From Nitrososphaerales archaeon TH5896 (GTDB lineage Archaea > Thermoproteota > Nitrososphaeria > Nitrososphaerales > Nitrososphaeraceae), in NCBI GenBank assembly GCA_014523625.1, contig JAATVP010000186.1:1-10794 (forward strand): a stretch of DNA of 10,794 nt, read 5' to 3'. The first letter of the stretch is position 1. Each line of letters begins with the position of its first letter. The translations under genes were made by a program, and so were the position numbers. Positions 4,278 through 10,191 of the stretch are shown here, in pieces. The notes under the pieces are model-generated. The model was not told where the DNA came from. It did no database searches and saw nothing but the letters and a program-made list of their open reading frames with translations.

Positions 4278-6545
4278 ATGGTTACTATGACTATTATGCC
4301 TCCGAGAGCGTTGTTAATGATGATATCTACTCTAGTGTTCTTACTTGCGTTGTATGCTTTTTTCATTGATCCTAACAATATAGGGTATGATCATGTCTAT
4401 GGACACGGGTTCGACCAGCAGCAGCATTTTGATAGCAATGGAATTGATTCAGAGCATCCAAAAGATTCTAGTATTCATTTTGTTGATGTGCCATTGAATT
4501 TTACTGTATTGGGTAAAGATGATGATAAAAATGACAATAATAATAGTAACAGTATTAATAGATCCAAGAGCTCAAATCTAACTTCAGATTCTTCTGTAAT
4601 CACTACTAATACACTGCAAGATGAATTTACTAAGGGCTTTTGTGGGGCTAATTCAACCACAACTGAATTCTCAGACTATGTTTTGGAATATGAGCTCCCT
4701 CAAAGCTGTGAAATGCCGTTAGGCATTGCCGTGGATAGCGAAGACAAGCAAGTCTGGTATGTATCTACAAAAAGGGGAATATTAGGGATGTATGACATTG
4801 CTAAAAATAAATTTGAGCAGCATACAATTCCGCAATGGTATGTTCGAGAAAATCCAAAAGGCTTTTCGCAAGTATGGGATGTGAAAATAGACGATAAAAT
4901 TAATGATGAGTCAGACGAGATCTGGTTCACTGACACGGCTCAGAATGCGTTATGGCGTTTTAAGAAATCTACCGAGCAGTTCGAAGTGTACAGAATTCCA
5001 GGTCAGTCAGAATCATTTGGCACGACTTATCCCATAACTATCAATATTGTTACTAATGAAAGTGCAAATGATGATACTACGGATGAGGAGGATATTCGTG
5101 ATGTTGACTTTAAGTCCATATACTTTATTGGTACGTTCGCTCCATCCTTGTGGTATGCAGAAATTGAAGATTTACAAAATGGAACTACTAGTGGTATCCA
5201 TGAATTAAAACTTCCTATAGAGCATGGATTTAAGAATATAGACCCGTTTTATGTGACTTCAGGTTCATTTGAATTTGATGAAGACAGAAATTCGGTCTGG
5301 ATTTCCATGTTATCTTATTCACGAAAAGGTCAGATTTTAGAGTACGATCTCGATAGTAAAGCTTTTAATATATTCGGCTTACCAGACGACCTTAGCTCTC
5401 CTCTTGGCATAGTACTAGGTGATAGTAATCTTGATAAAAACAATAACCGGGGTGATACTTCTACAGAGCTATGGATTACGAATCCTGGAACAAGCATCTT
5501 TCATAACTATGAAATAAGCGAGCACGAAAAAATGAAAAGTGATGAGAAAAATAAACAGACCAGTACAAGGGAAGCACGAGGCGATTATATAAGTTATGAC
5601 GTAGATATCGAAAGATATACAACTTCAATGGCTTCTCCGAGGATTTTTGGTATACCTTTTCATAATAGTAGTGGTGATATTGATAATAGTGTTAACGGAA
5701 CCCAGATAGATGATCTTCGCAATAAATATTACACTTTACCTTCGTGGATCAAAAAATCAAGTGATGGTTCTATATGGTTTAACCAACAGCAAGGAAATAA
5801 GATATCCAGATTTGATCCCTCAGAGCAAGAGCTTGTAGAATACTGGATCCCTTCTCAAAATAGTGAATGGGGTAATTGTGAAGATGTTGGAGGGAGTAAT
5901 AGACAGGGTTTGGTTGAGCAGTACCATACCGTAATGAAGAATTGTGGTATTGCTAATGTGTTGAATTTTGCACTCATGGAAAATGATAATAAAGGGAGAG
6001 ACGAGGACGGGAATTATGCTGCAGAAGAAGTGTGGTTTACAGAATGGTCCACAAACAAGATAGGAAGAATAGACGCTAGCAAGGATCGCCCGTTTGAAAT
6101 TAAGATTCTAGAATCTGATAGGGAAGTAACTGTTAAGAGAGGAGAATCTGAGAAAATAGAGTTAGTTATTGAAAAGAACCTTAAGAAAGGCCACAATGAT
6201 CAAAACGATGATATTGATGATAGCTTTGGCAATGATGACGATAATGATGATGAAGATGAACAAACCTCAATCAGAGGTATATCTGAATACAATGACCTTA
6301 TAATGATGACTGCAGCAGGAACATTTACTTCTACCGGATACCTTGGAAATTCTACAGGATACTTTGATGTCCCTATAATTTCTTATGAAGGAAATAGTGA
6401 CGACAATGACGATGATATTGAACAAGAAGTATCATTCGTATTTACGCCTTCTAAAAATATGATTCCTGGAGAGTACACATTAATGCTAGGAGCCGAAGAC
6501 AAGTCAATTTCGATCTTGAAGGCTGTTAAAATGCATATTGTATAA
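4278..6545 (+). CDS. Exported Vgb-like (SMP-30/virginiamycin B lyase superfamily) beta-propeller
   Basis: A 755-residue protein with an N-terminal hydrophobic helix (about 11-30) acting as signal or anchor, then a long propeller. Strand repeats typical of the Vgb/streptogramin-lyase family recur: VWYVSTKRGILGMYD (160-173), IWFTDTAQNALWRF (215-228), VWISML (340-345), LWITNPG (398-404), IWFNQQQGNKISRF (499-512) and VWFTEWSTNKIGRI (585-598), often followed by an E-x-x-x-IP turn. The C-terminal 140 residues look like an Ig-like beta domain. Asp/Asn-rich insertions (81-100, 640-662, 706-714) and many N-x-S/T sites suggest a glycosylated surface protein. Family lyases are near 300 residues, so this is much longer. 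Lyase activity is not established from the sequence; a binding or surface role is equally likely. Of three closely spaced ATGs (4278, 4287, 4296) the first was taken. Confidence 0.85.
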   Translation: MVTMTIMPPRALLMMISTLVFLLALYAFFIDPNNIGYDHVYGHGFDQQQHFDSNGIDSEHPKDSSIHFVDVPLNFTVLGKDDDKNDNNNSNSINRSKSSNLTSDSSVITTNTLQDEFTKGFCGANSTTTEFSDYVLEYELPQSCEMPLGIAVDSEDKQVWYVSTKRGILGMYDIAKNKFEQHTIPQWYVRENPKGFSQVWDVKIDDKINDESDEIWFTDTAQNALWRFKKSTEQFEVYRIPGQSESFGTTYPITINIVTNESANDDTTDEEDIRDVDFKSIYFIGTFAPSLWYAEIEDLQNGTTSGIHELKLPIEHGFKNIDPFYVTSGSFEFDEDRNSVWISMLSYSRKGQILEYDLDSKAFNIFGLPDDLSSPLGIVLGDSNLDKNNNRGDTSTELWITNPGTSIFHNYEISEHEKMKSDEKNKQTSTREARGDYISYDVDIERYTTSMASPRIFGIPFHNSSGDIDNSVNGTQIDDLRNKYYTLPSWIKKSSDGSIWFNQQQGNKISRFDPSEQELVEYWIPSQNSEWGNCEDVGGSNRQGLVEQYHTVMKNCGIANVLNFALMENDNKGRDEDGNYAAEEVWFTEWSTNKIGRIDASKDRPFEIKILESDREVTVKRGESEKIELVIEKNLKKGHNDQNDDIDDSFGNDDDNDDEDEQTSIRGISEYNDLIMMTAAGTFTSTGYLGNSTGYFDVPIISYEGNSDDNDDDIEQEVSFVFTPSKNMIPGEYTLMLGAEDKSISILKAVKMHIV

Positions 6546-6555
6546 GTTAAGAAGA

Positions 6556-6561
6556 TTTTTT
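6556..6561 (+). terminator. Oligo-T terminator after the propeller gene
   Basis: Six T residues start ten bases after the TAA stop, with no hairpin. This fits archaeal T-tract termination. Confidence 0.4.
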
Positions 6562-6810
6562 GGACGTTTAGGATACTTAGACCTCAATATGGTTAGCATA
6601 TGAATCAGTTTGTCACATGGTATTGGATGTTGGAATATTTAGGAATTCGGTTGAAGATGAGTTGAACTGATATAGAAGACCTTAAGAAACTTGAACGAAT
6701 GAATTAAGTCGTCGCCCCTACGTCAACCAAATCAATGTTCTACTTGTACTTCATCACGAGAAGTTACTTCTTTAACCAATCACCTGTACTCGCTGTTTCT
6801 TCCTCCTCAG

Positions 6811-6820
6811 CTATTTATTA
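6811..6820 (+). promoter_or_regulatory. TATA box of the SRPBCC-PPOX operon
   Basis: CTATTTATTA is centred about 31 nt before the ATG at 6847, compatible with a leaderless or near-leaderless transcript covering the next two genes. Confidence 0.5.
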
Positions 6821-6846
6821 GGCAGTTTTCATCAACTGATGATGCT

Positions 6847-7239
6847 ATGATGAAATCAAAAACGATGAATAAATCCATTAAAAGCGATCCTGAAACAGTC
6901 TATGATTTTCTCTCAAACCTTGAAAACTTGCCTAGGTGGGCATCCAGTACCTTTCCCTTCATTAAAGAGGTAAATGGGGAATGGATCGTAGATACTCTAC
7001 ATGGGCAGAATAAAGTTATGCTTACGGAAAGAAATAACTTTGGAATCTTAGATCATCACGTTAAGTTAACTTCTGGGGTAGAAGTATACGTTCCTATGCG
7101 AGTGGTGAAGAACGGCGATGGAAGCGAAGTAATGCTAACTGTATTTCAGCCACCGGAGATGACAGAAGAGGGTTTTGTTGAAGATATACAAACAGTCGAA
7201 AAAGATCTCAATCACTTGAAGACCATTATCGAAAGTTAG
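6847..7239 (+). CDS. SRPBCC-fold (START/polyketide cyclase-like) protein
   Basis: A 130-residue soluble protein. The opening segment matches the SRPBCC pattern: a first strand (KTMNKSIKSD), then PETVYDFLSNLENLPRWA (15-32), the usual Pro-Glu-x-Val-Tyr-x-Phe-Leu helix pair followed by a Trp. Alternating strands follow, then the long C-terminal helix (about 108-129) that closes the ligand cavity. SRPBCC proteins bind hydrophobic ligands or catalyse cyclase or hydrolase steps; no specific ligand can be named. ATG 6847 was chosen over ATG 6850 and ATG 6865 because of the TATA spacing. The PPOX-type gene begins 27 nt after its stop, so the two are probably co-transcribed. Confidence 0.8.
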   Translation: MMKSKTMNKSIKSDPETVYDFLSNLENLPRWASSTFPFIKEVNGEWIVDTLHGQNKVMLTERNNFGILDHHVKLTSGVEVYVPMRVVKNGDGSEVMLTVFQPPEMTEEGFVEDIQTVEKDLNHLKTIIES

Positions 7240-7266
7240 AAACAAAATTGGTGAAAATCCACTTTT

Positions 7267-7743
7267 ATGACAGCAATGTCGAAGGATGAGCTTGCTGGTT
7301 TCCTTAGCCAAGGAACTCTTACTGCAAAACTAGCCACAGTCAAGGAAGATGGGAGTCCACATGTAGTTCCCTTATGGTTTGTCCTTGACGATGATGGTAG
7401 TATTATTTTTGGAACGGAGGCTATTTCAGTTAAAGGAAAGAACATTCAACGTGATCCAAGAGTCAGTATTTGTGTCGATTATCAGGAATTTCCGTATTCG
7501 TTTGTTACAATATTTGGCAAAGCTGAGTATTTTAGATGCTATCGAGAGGATCCAGATATAGAAGATAAGAAGACATTAAATGAATCTAATGACTTCCTAC
7601 ATTGGATGCGGAAAATCTCAGCAAGATATGTGGGATCGGAAAAGGCCGACAGATATGCAAAAAGGAATACTACTGAAGGAGCAGTATTATATCGACTGAA
7701 GTCCCAACACATAGTTTCCGAGAAAGTTATTGCAGACTGGTAA
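7267..7743 (+). CDS. PPOX-class split-barrel flavin/F420-binding protein
   Basis: A 158-residue protein of the pyridoxamine 5'-phosphate oxidase-like split-barrel superfamily, closest in look to the F420-dependent Rv1155-type subgroup. Typical features are KLATVKEDGSPHVVPLWFVL (21-40), a strand-turn DDDGSIIFGTE (41-51), the cofactor-phosphate region SVKGKNIQRDPRVSICVD (54-71) and FVTIFGKAE (79-87). Members use FMN or F420 to reduce small substrates or bind haem or other cofactors. Nitrososphaeria make F420, so an F420 reductase is plausible but not proven. ATG at 7267 or ATG at 7276 could be the start; the latter begins directly at the first helix (MSKDEL). It is preceded by the SRPBCC gene in a likely two-gene operon and followed by a T-rich terminator. 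Confidence 0.88.
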   Translation: MTAMSKDELAGFLSQGTLTAKLATVKEDGSPHVVPLWFVLDDDGSIIFGTEAISVKGKNIQRDPRVSICVDYQEFPYSFVTIFGKAEYFRCYREDPDIEDKKTLNESNDFLHWMRKISARYVGSEKADRYAKRNTTEGAVLYRLKSQHIVSEKVIADW

Positions 7744-7749
7744 TGGATG

Positions 7750-7771
7750 TTTATTATTATTATTATTTTTT
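7750..7771 (+). terminator. T-rich terminator with TTA repeats
   Basis: A run of TTA triplets ending in TTTTTT starts seven bases after the PPOX stop codon. It fits archaeal T-tract termination of the operon, and the triplet run is also a simple repeat that may vary in length. Confidence 0.55.
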
Positions 7772-7847
7772 GATTAAACTTATGTCTACGGCTCCAGGAG
7801 GTTCTCCCCTGATGAATAACTTATCGACTCAGTGTTTTTACAAATTG

Positions 7848-7863
7848 GTAAGATTATTCTTAC
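7848..7863. repeat. Perfect 6-bp hairpin at a convergent 3' end
   Basis: GTAAGA (7848-7853) and TCTTAC (7858-7863) flank TTAT. The hairpin lies 15 bases beyond the stop codon of the minus-strand frameshifted gene. It may mark that transcript's 3' end, but no U-tract follows on that strand. Confidence 0.4.
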
Positions 7864-7878
7864 ATATACATAAGACGG

Positions 7879-8296
7879 CTATCTCAACTTAACCTTATTT
7901 TTGGTTTGAGCAACTGGGTTTAACATGATAGGAGTTCCGTCATCACCTATGTAGTATTGTACTTTGTATATCCTCCTCCCTCTCACTTTACTTGTCTTGA
8001 CGTCTTTATTCGCAGTATGTCGCCTATGAAGAATTGCCAGTACCATTATGAAACGAAAATAATCGGCAGCCGAATGTGGATCATTGAGCGTGGCAATGGC
8101 TACCATGTCTCCCGTTTCTGCATTTTTTTTTGCAGCTCTGCAAGAATTGCGTACGACACAGTGCTTTGGAAGACTTCTATTTTCCTAAGTGTTTGCCTAG
8201 TTGGATTCTTGCTAAGAAGCTCTTCCTCAGTGAAAGGGACGGAGGGAATTAGGTGCATTTTCAGAGCCCTAATAATAGTATCTCTTTGTCCCCCAT
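7879..8296 (-). pseudogene. Frameshifted unknown gene (A9 tract)
   Basis: Two overlapping minus-strand frames read as one protein. Frame A, open upstream of 8258 and starting at ATG 8258, reads MHLIPSVPFTEEELLSKNPT and then a helical stretch to AILAELQKK, and stops at 8100. Frame B, open from 8184 to a TAG at 7879, contains AETGDMVAIATLNDPHSAAD and ends GDDGTPIMLNPVAQTKNKVK plus two residues. Frame A reaches a nine-A run (8131-8123). One extra A there, or a -1 slip, joins LQKK to NAETGD and gives about 126 residues. Upstream, frame A continues protein-like (GGQRDTIIRALK), and an ATG at 8296 lies just before a G5 run in another frame, which may be a second lesion or the true start. Alternatives are programmed -1 frameshifting or a homopolymer sequencing error. 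No family recognised. Confidence 0.55.
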
Positions 8297-8784
8297 AAAT
8301 GATACTTTATGTTTTTAGTTCCTTAATCAACCTAATATAACCATGAATTCTCCTTTGGTTAGCCTTCCTGTGATTTCGGCCGTACTATCTATTTATTTCA
8401 TGTAAAATGGTCTCATTCATATTCAAACCATGTAATTGATGATAAGTTTGCTTAGGCGTATTTTTAATGACGAAGATCTTGATGCTTCTGATCAAACACA
8501 GGTTATTGACCAGATTGGGTCATTTACTAATGACCCAATCTGGTCATTTACTACTGACAGTTGAATCTGATAATGTGCTAGGTAATGAATGAGTTTAGAT
8601 TCTAAAATAATGATTAGTTAACATTAGGTACCAATAATATTCATTTAGTAAAGTTATTCTGATGTCATGGTTAGTGGCATCCACGTTCCTACCAGCTTTC
8701 TTCAAACTGAATCTTGGACTGAAGCCATATAATGAATAAACGTATTGTATTGTAATATCAGAAACTATTAGACTGTAACTCAGC
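8297..8784. other. Intergenic region with a long perfect hairpin
   Basis: No supportable gene. A protein-like minus-strand fragment (STAEITGRLTKGEFMVILG, roughly 8394-8338) ends in a stop and might be an upstream remnant of the frameshifted gene at 7879-8296. The main feature is the perfect hairpin at 8507-8546. A minus-strand frame at 8595-8786 would start at a TTG inside the terminator of the next gene and is not called. Confidence 0.4.
8507..8546. repeat. Perfect 18-bp hairpin with 4-nt loop
   Basis: The arm TGACCAGATTGGGTCATT (8507-8524) is fully complementary to 8529-8546, leaving only TACT as loop. The segment GGTCATTTACTA is also directly repeated (8518-8529 and 8542-8553), each copy followed by one variable base and TGAC, so the hairpin overlaps a tandem duplication with a 24-bp period. 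The arms have no adjacent T-tract, so an intrinsic terminator is unlikely. Possible roles are an operator, a recombination or replication site, or a miniature mobile-element remnant. Confidence 0.8.
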
Positions 8785-8804
8785 AAAAAAGCCCTGGATC
8801 AGGG
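8785..8804 (-). terminator. Hairpin plus U6 terminator of the 49-residue gene
   Basis: On the minus strand, directly after the stop codon of the 8805-8954 gene, CCCTG-ATC-CAGGG forms a 5-bp stem followed by C and TTTTTT. This is a compact intrinsic-type terminator and strong support that the small gene is transcribed. Confidence 0.65.
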
Positions 8805-8954
8805 TCAATGACGATGTAGACCTGATTGCTTTCGGAGATAATCCAGTAGGTCTTTATCATCCTCTTGGTGTTCTATTCGCAAATAACGTTTCATTCCGTT
8901 TAATAAGTTATAGTTTTCTTTTGAATATATATTTGAATCATTATCTTCTACCAT
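8805..8954 (-). CDS. Small highly charged protein, 49 residues
   Basis: A 49-residue soluble protein, start ATG at 8954, stop TGA at 8805. It begins MVEDNDSNIYSKENYNLLNG and continues with a helical charged segment (MKRYLRIEHQEDDKDLLDYL, 21-40), ending in a basic tail with three His-rich positions (HRH). There is no signal peptide or membrane helix. Its reality is supported by a TATA-like box 20-28 nt upstream, right for a leaderless transcript, and by a hairpin plus U6 terminator immediately after the stop. The family is not recognised. Another small minus-strand gene lies 99 bases upstream with its own promoter, so the two are neighbours rather than clearly an operon. Confidence 0.7.
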   Translation of the reverse strand: MVEDNDSNIYSKENYNLLNGMKRYLRIEHQEDDKDLLDYLRKQSGLHRH

Positions 8955-8973
8955 AATCAAAATTGGACATCAT

Positions 8974-8982
8974 CATATAAAT
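8974..8982 (-). promoter_or_regulatory. TATA box of the 49-residue gene
   Basis: The minus strand reads ATTTATATG, centred 24 nt before the ATG at 8954, with a T-rich spacer and no Shine-Dalgarno sequence. This is the layout expected of a leaderless archaeal gene. Confidence 0.55.
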
Positions 8983-9053
8983 GGCTTCGTATCATTCGTT
9001 ATTGAAAAATCAATCTAATTGAATATTGGAACATGACTGTGTTTAAGAAAATC

Positions 9054-9218
9054 TTAGAACTGTTCATAATTCTCTAATTCAAGATATTTCATCAAACATT
9101 CAACAGTGACGTCTTCGTATTCAGAATTCTTGTACTTTCTTTTGTTTACGATAACTTGAATCTGCTCTGTCTTCTCATCCCAACCAGTATTACTTAATAC
9201 ATATCTAGATAGTAACAT
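9054..9218 (-). CDS. Small soluble protein, 54 residues
   Basis: A 54-residue protein, start ATG at 9218, stop TAA at 9054. It begins MLLSRYVLSNTGWDEKTEQI and then reads QVIVNKRKYKNSEYEDVTVE followed by a final helix (CLMKYLELENYEQF). The pattern suggests a small alpha/beta fold: a basic strand-turn segment (21-31) and an acidic C-terminal helix. One cysteine (41) is present and no metal motif is seen. A TATA-like CAAAATATC lies about 25 nt before the ATG on the minus strand (near 9238-9247). The family is not recognised. It is divergent from the gene at 9356, with a 137-base shared promoter region, and upstream of the 49-residue gene on the same strand. Confidence 0.65.
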   Translation of the reverse strand: MLLSRYVLSNTGWDEKTEQIQVIVNKRKYKNSEYEDVTVECLMKYLELENYEQF

Positions 9219-9301
9219 ATATAATACTTTATGAAAGATATTTTGAATGTATTAACCCCCAAATCGATAGATTATTAAGCGGATTTAATTAAAAATGATG
9301 A

Positions 9302-9338
9302 ATACTTTGTTGAAGAAGTATTGTAAATTACAAAGTAT
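9302..9338. promoter_or_regulatory. Candidate operator overlapping the promoter of the 81-residue gene
   Basis: ATACTTTGT (9302-9310) and ACAAAGTAT (9330-9338) form a perfect 9-bp inverted repeat with a 19-base spacer. The spacer and right arm include an AT-rich TATA-like TGTAAATTA (9322-9330), about 30 nt before the ATG at 9356. A dimeric regulator binding both arms would occlude the promoter. A related ATACTTT also occurs at 9225-9231, inside the divergent gene's promoter. Confidence 0.45.
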
Positions 9339-9355
9339 CTAGTGGCGAATGGCTA

Positions 9356-9601
9356 ATGAATAAAAACTCAAACATTCGAGGTCCATCTGAGAGCCAATCA
9401 TTAGCTTACGTACGTAGATGTATTTCTGAGGGCAAGAGTGAAGAACAGATTGCGGTAAGATTTGATGGAGATATAGTATTAGTAAGAACTTGGACTGATG
9501 CTTTGAAGCAAATACATTATGTAGTTACAAATCACTTTAACGAGCTAGTTATAACATTAGATGGTAAAAATTATCTTCAAAAGTTTGATTCGCATCGGTA
9601 A
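9356..9601 (+). CDS. Small protein, 81 residues, possible helix-turn-helix
   Basis: An 81-residue soluble protein. Residues 11-58 look helical with an HTH-like layout: a first helix (SESQSLAYVRRCISEG), then SEEQIAVRFDGDIVLVRTW with the second helix beginning at Ser28, and a further helix (TDALKQIHYV). A short two-strand wing-like end follows (ELVITLDGKNYLQKF, 63-77), resembling the wing of winged-helix proteins. The HTH reading is an inference from the pattern; no family is recognised. ATG at 9356 is the only good start and lies behind a palindrome that overlaps the likely TATA box, which would fit autoregulation. It is divergent from the 54-residue gene at 9054-9218. Confidence 0.75.
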   Translation: MNKNSNIRGPSESQSLAYVRRCISEGKSEEQIAVRFDGDIVLVRTWTDALKQIHYVVTNHFNELVITLDGKNYLQKFDSHR

Positions 9602-9688
9602 GTCAATTTAATCAGGCTATTTTCCAATTTCTAAAGTTTCTGATTGGCACCAACACAATTTTAACGAGAGCTCTCTTTCGGTATCATT

Positions 9689-9698
9689 CATATATATC
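9689..9698 (+). promoter_or_regulatory. TATA box of the Asp-box protein gene
   Basis: CATATATATC is centred about 28 nt before the ATG at 9722, fitting a leaderless transcript. A purine-rich AAGAAGAAG lies between, but it is not a good Shine-Dalgarno match. Confidence 0.55.
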
Positions 9699-9721
9699 TG
9701 ATAATGTAAGAAGAAGATGTA

Positions 9722-10180
9722 ATGAAGAACCATTATTCTACCAAAATATTTGTTATATTGATTTTAGCTGCAATCACGATAACAACAGCAACAATTTCTT
9801 TGATAGAACAAGAAGTAAGAGCACCCACGTCAATTCGTCGAGCCCCACCGCTTATAGTGGGTGATAATGTCTACGTAGCTTGGTGGAGTAATAACACAGC
9901 CAATAACAATAATGAAGTCTTGTTTCGGGTATCTACGGATGGCGGCTCAAGCTTCTCAGATAAGATTAATCTCAGCAATACAACTGACTCAGAATCAGAG
10001 AGAGTAGAAATAGACTCCGATGGAGAAAATGTAGTAGTATCGTGGTGGGAAACTAATCAGACAGATGAAATACCTGTTATGAGAGTTAGTGATGATAATG
10101 GAGAAACATTTGGACCAATATTGAGATTAGCGACTAATGGAACTATTGGAGAAGAAGAACCAGGACAGGAGGAAGAATAG
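9722..10180 (+). CDS. Exported two-Asp-box (BNR/sialidase-like) protein
   Basis: A 152-residue exported protein. Residues 7-29 form a signal peptide or anchor helix. The rest contains two similar propeller-type units, each with a V-x-V-x-WW strand (YVAWW, 51-55; VVSWW, 105-109) followed by RVS and an Asp-box turn (STDGGSSF, 71-78; SDDNGETF, 123-130). Asp-boxes mark sialidases and other BNR propellers, which usually have several such units in 350 or more residues. Two blades cannot close a propeller, so this may be a fragment, a subunit that assembles, or a minimal binding protein. The tail is acidic (EEEPGQEEE), and several N-x-S/T sites suggest surface glycosylation. Sialidase catalysis is unlikely. 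The gene is convergent with the next, 11 bases away. Confidence 0.82.
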   Translation: MKNHYSTKIFVILILAAITITTATISLIEQEVRAPTSIRRAPPLIVGDNVYVAWWSNNTANNNNEVLFRVSTDGGSSFSDKINLSNTTDSESERVEIDSDGENVVVSWWETNQTDEIPVMRVSDDNGETFGPILRLATNGTIGEEEPGQEEE

Positions 10181-10191
10181 ATAGATGGATG

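Larger units (their letters stand above)
6546..6846. other. Intergenic region with an interrupted short frame
   Basis: Contains the T-tract after the propeller gene and the promoter of the SRPBCC gene. One frame, ATG at 6600 to TAA at 6707, reads 21 residues (MNQFVTWYWMLEYLGIRLKM plus Ser), a TGA, then TDIEDLKKLERMN and a stop. It could be a decayed small gene, but the evidence is too thin for a call. Confidence 0.35.

Noticed and set aside
4136..4378. 80-codon minus-strand frame overlapping the start of the propeller gene
   Set aside because: Overlaps a clear coding region on the other strand and has no own signals.
7957..8298. 113-codon plus-strand frame
   Set aside because: Antisense to the more protein-like frameshifted minus-strand gene; its Cys/Phe/Ser-rich composition is typical of a shadow frame.
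8595..8786. 63-codon minus-strand frame
   Set aside because: Starts at a TTG in the T-run of the terminator belonging to the upstream 49-residue gene; composition unconvincing.
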